Assembly (NCBI RefSeq): GCF_000011065.1
Contig: NC_004663.1
Location: 930,001 to 994,000, forward strand
Direction: 5' to 3'
Length of the DNA stretch: 64,000 nucleotides
Source: Bacteroides thetaiotaomicron VPI-5482
GTDB taxonomy: Bacteria > Bacteroidota > Bacteroidia > Bacteroidales > Bacteroidaceae
Below are positions 63,491 through 64,000 of this stretch, one piece after another. The translations under genes were made by a program, and so were the position numbers. Under the pieces are notes generated by a model that saw only the letters and a list, made by a program, of their open reading frames with translations, searched no databases and had not been told where the DNA came from. Each line of letters begins with the position of its first letter. Positions within the stretch are counted from its first letter, which is position 1.

Positions 63491-63498
63491 TACCTTTG
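63491..63498 (+). promoter_or_regulatory. -7 box of the last gene
   Basis: TACCTTTG, 28 bases before the ATG; no clear -33 box at the usual distance. Confidence 0.5.
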
Positions 63499-63526
63499 CA
63501 CTGTCTTTTTAAAAACATATATTGTT

Positions 63527-64000
63527 ATGGAACAACATCCAATTAAAATTAATAAAGTACAGATACGTAATCTTCAAATTGAAGACTATGCACAGTTATC
63601 CCAATCGTTTACCCGTGTTTACTCTGACGGTAGCGATGTATTTTGGACTCATGCCCAGATAAAGAAATTAATAAGTATTTTTCCGGAAGGACAGATTGTG
63701 ACAGTCGTCGATGATAAAATCGTAGGTTGTGCTCTTTCCATCATCCTTGATTACGATAAGGTAAAGAACGACCATACGTATGCACAAGTTACCGGTAAGG
63801 AAACATTCAATACTCATAATCCGGAAGGAAACATCCTGTATGGTATTGAGGTGTTTATTCATCCGGGATACCGTGGTTTGCGTCTGGCTCGTCGTATGTA
63901 TGAATATCGCAAGGAACTTTGCGAAACATTGAATTTGAAAGCTATCATGTTCGGTGGCCGTATTCCGAATTATCATAAATATGCCGATAAGATGCGCCCG
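63527..64000 (+). CDS. GNAT acetyltransferase domain, likely fused to a carbon-nitrogen hydrolase (partial)
   Basis: Open from ATG 63527 to the window end (158 codons, no stop). The GNAT fold is seen in VQIRNLQIEDYAQLSQSFTR, VTVVDDKIVGCALSIIL, and the acetyl-CoA loop VFIHPGYRGLRLARRMYEYR. In Bacteroides this type of N-terminus often continues into a nitrilase-like hydrolase, but that part lies outside the window. Substrate unknown. Confidence 0.82.
   Translation, partial: MEQHPIKINKVQIRNLQIEDYAQLSQSFTRVYSDGSDVFWTHAQIKKLISIFPEGQIVTVVDDKIVGCALSIILDYDKVKNDHTYAQVTGKETFNTHNPEGNILYGIEVFIHPGYRGLRLARRMYEYRKELCETLNLKAIMFGGRIPNYHKYADKMRP

Overview
The window looks like the chromosome of a gut Bacteroides, close to the B. 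thetaiotaomicron group. Signs of this are Bacteroidales promoters (TTTG-type -33 and TAnnTTTG -7 boxes) in front of many genes, the near absence of strong Shine-Dalgarno sites, a SusC/SusD pair with its own sigma/anti-sigma factors, Ser-type sulfatase and GH2 enzyme, a hybrid two-component-type regulator, DUF5112/5113-like kinases and a Nudix-type xylose regulator. The gene order around the branching enzyme and the xylose genes resembles what I remember of B. thetaiotaomicron; I could not verify this. I see no transposase, integrase, CRISPR array or rRNA.

Layout. 1-4.4 kb: a double-module membrane histidine kinase (cut by the window edge), its response regulator and an AbgT-type transporter form one operon. 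4.4-15.1 kb: a polysaccharide utilization locus (ECF sigma, FecR anti-sigma, SusC, SusD, S1 sulfatase, GH2 beta-galactosidase-like enzyme). 15.1-19.4 kb: an acetyltransferase, then an AT-rich, partly decayed stretch between two copies of a 19-bp direct repeat. It holds a broken AAA-ATPase/nuclease gene and a hybrid regulator whose kinase half looks inactive. 19.4-27.3 kb: a DUF3352 protein with MORN-like tail, a tRNA-Arg, a TPR/LuxR-type membrane regulator, and a two-gene unit of a YbjN-like protein plus a cytoplasmic trypsin-like protease with a zinc ribbon. 27.4-35.8 kb: folate genes pabB-pabC, DUF2461 and YhcH-family genes, glycogen branching enzyme, a cytoplasmic GH13 enzyme and a patatin.

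35.9-43.4 kb: an operon of polyferredoxin, DUF362 protein and ECF-S-like membrane protein; PPK2; small periplasmic and acetyltransferase genes; DUF169; gene debris; an RRM RNA-binding protein. 43.6-50.3 kb: glutamine synthetase, small conserved proteins, a DUF4396 membrane protein with a methionine-rich loop, succinyl-CoA ligase (sucCD), fabD and thiD. 50.6-55.9 kb: D-xylose regulon (xylR, xylB, xylA, xylT). 56.0-58.3 kb: a divergent HU-like DNA-binding protein and VapE/DUF3874 ATPase with a cluster of palindromes between them. 58.4-63.4 kb: arsenic resistance operon arsR-trx-arsF-arsG-arsD-arsA-acr3, with two ArsR-like palindromes. The window ends inside a GNAT-type gene.

Functionally the window mixes core metabolism (folate, glycogen, C5 sugars, TCA/propionate branch, fatty acid start, thiamin) with accessory modules: the PUL, the protease/YbjN pair, HU-VapE and the ars operon. 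The last four are the places most worth a second look.
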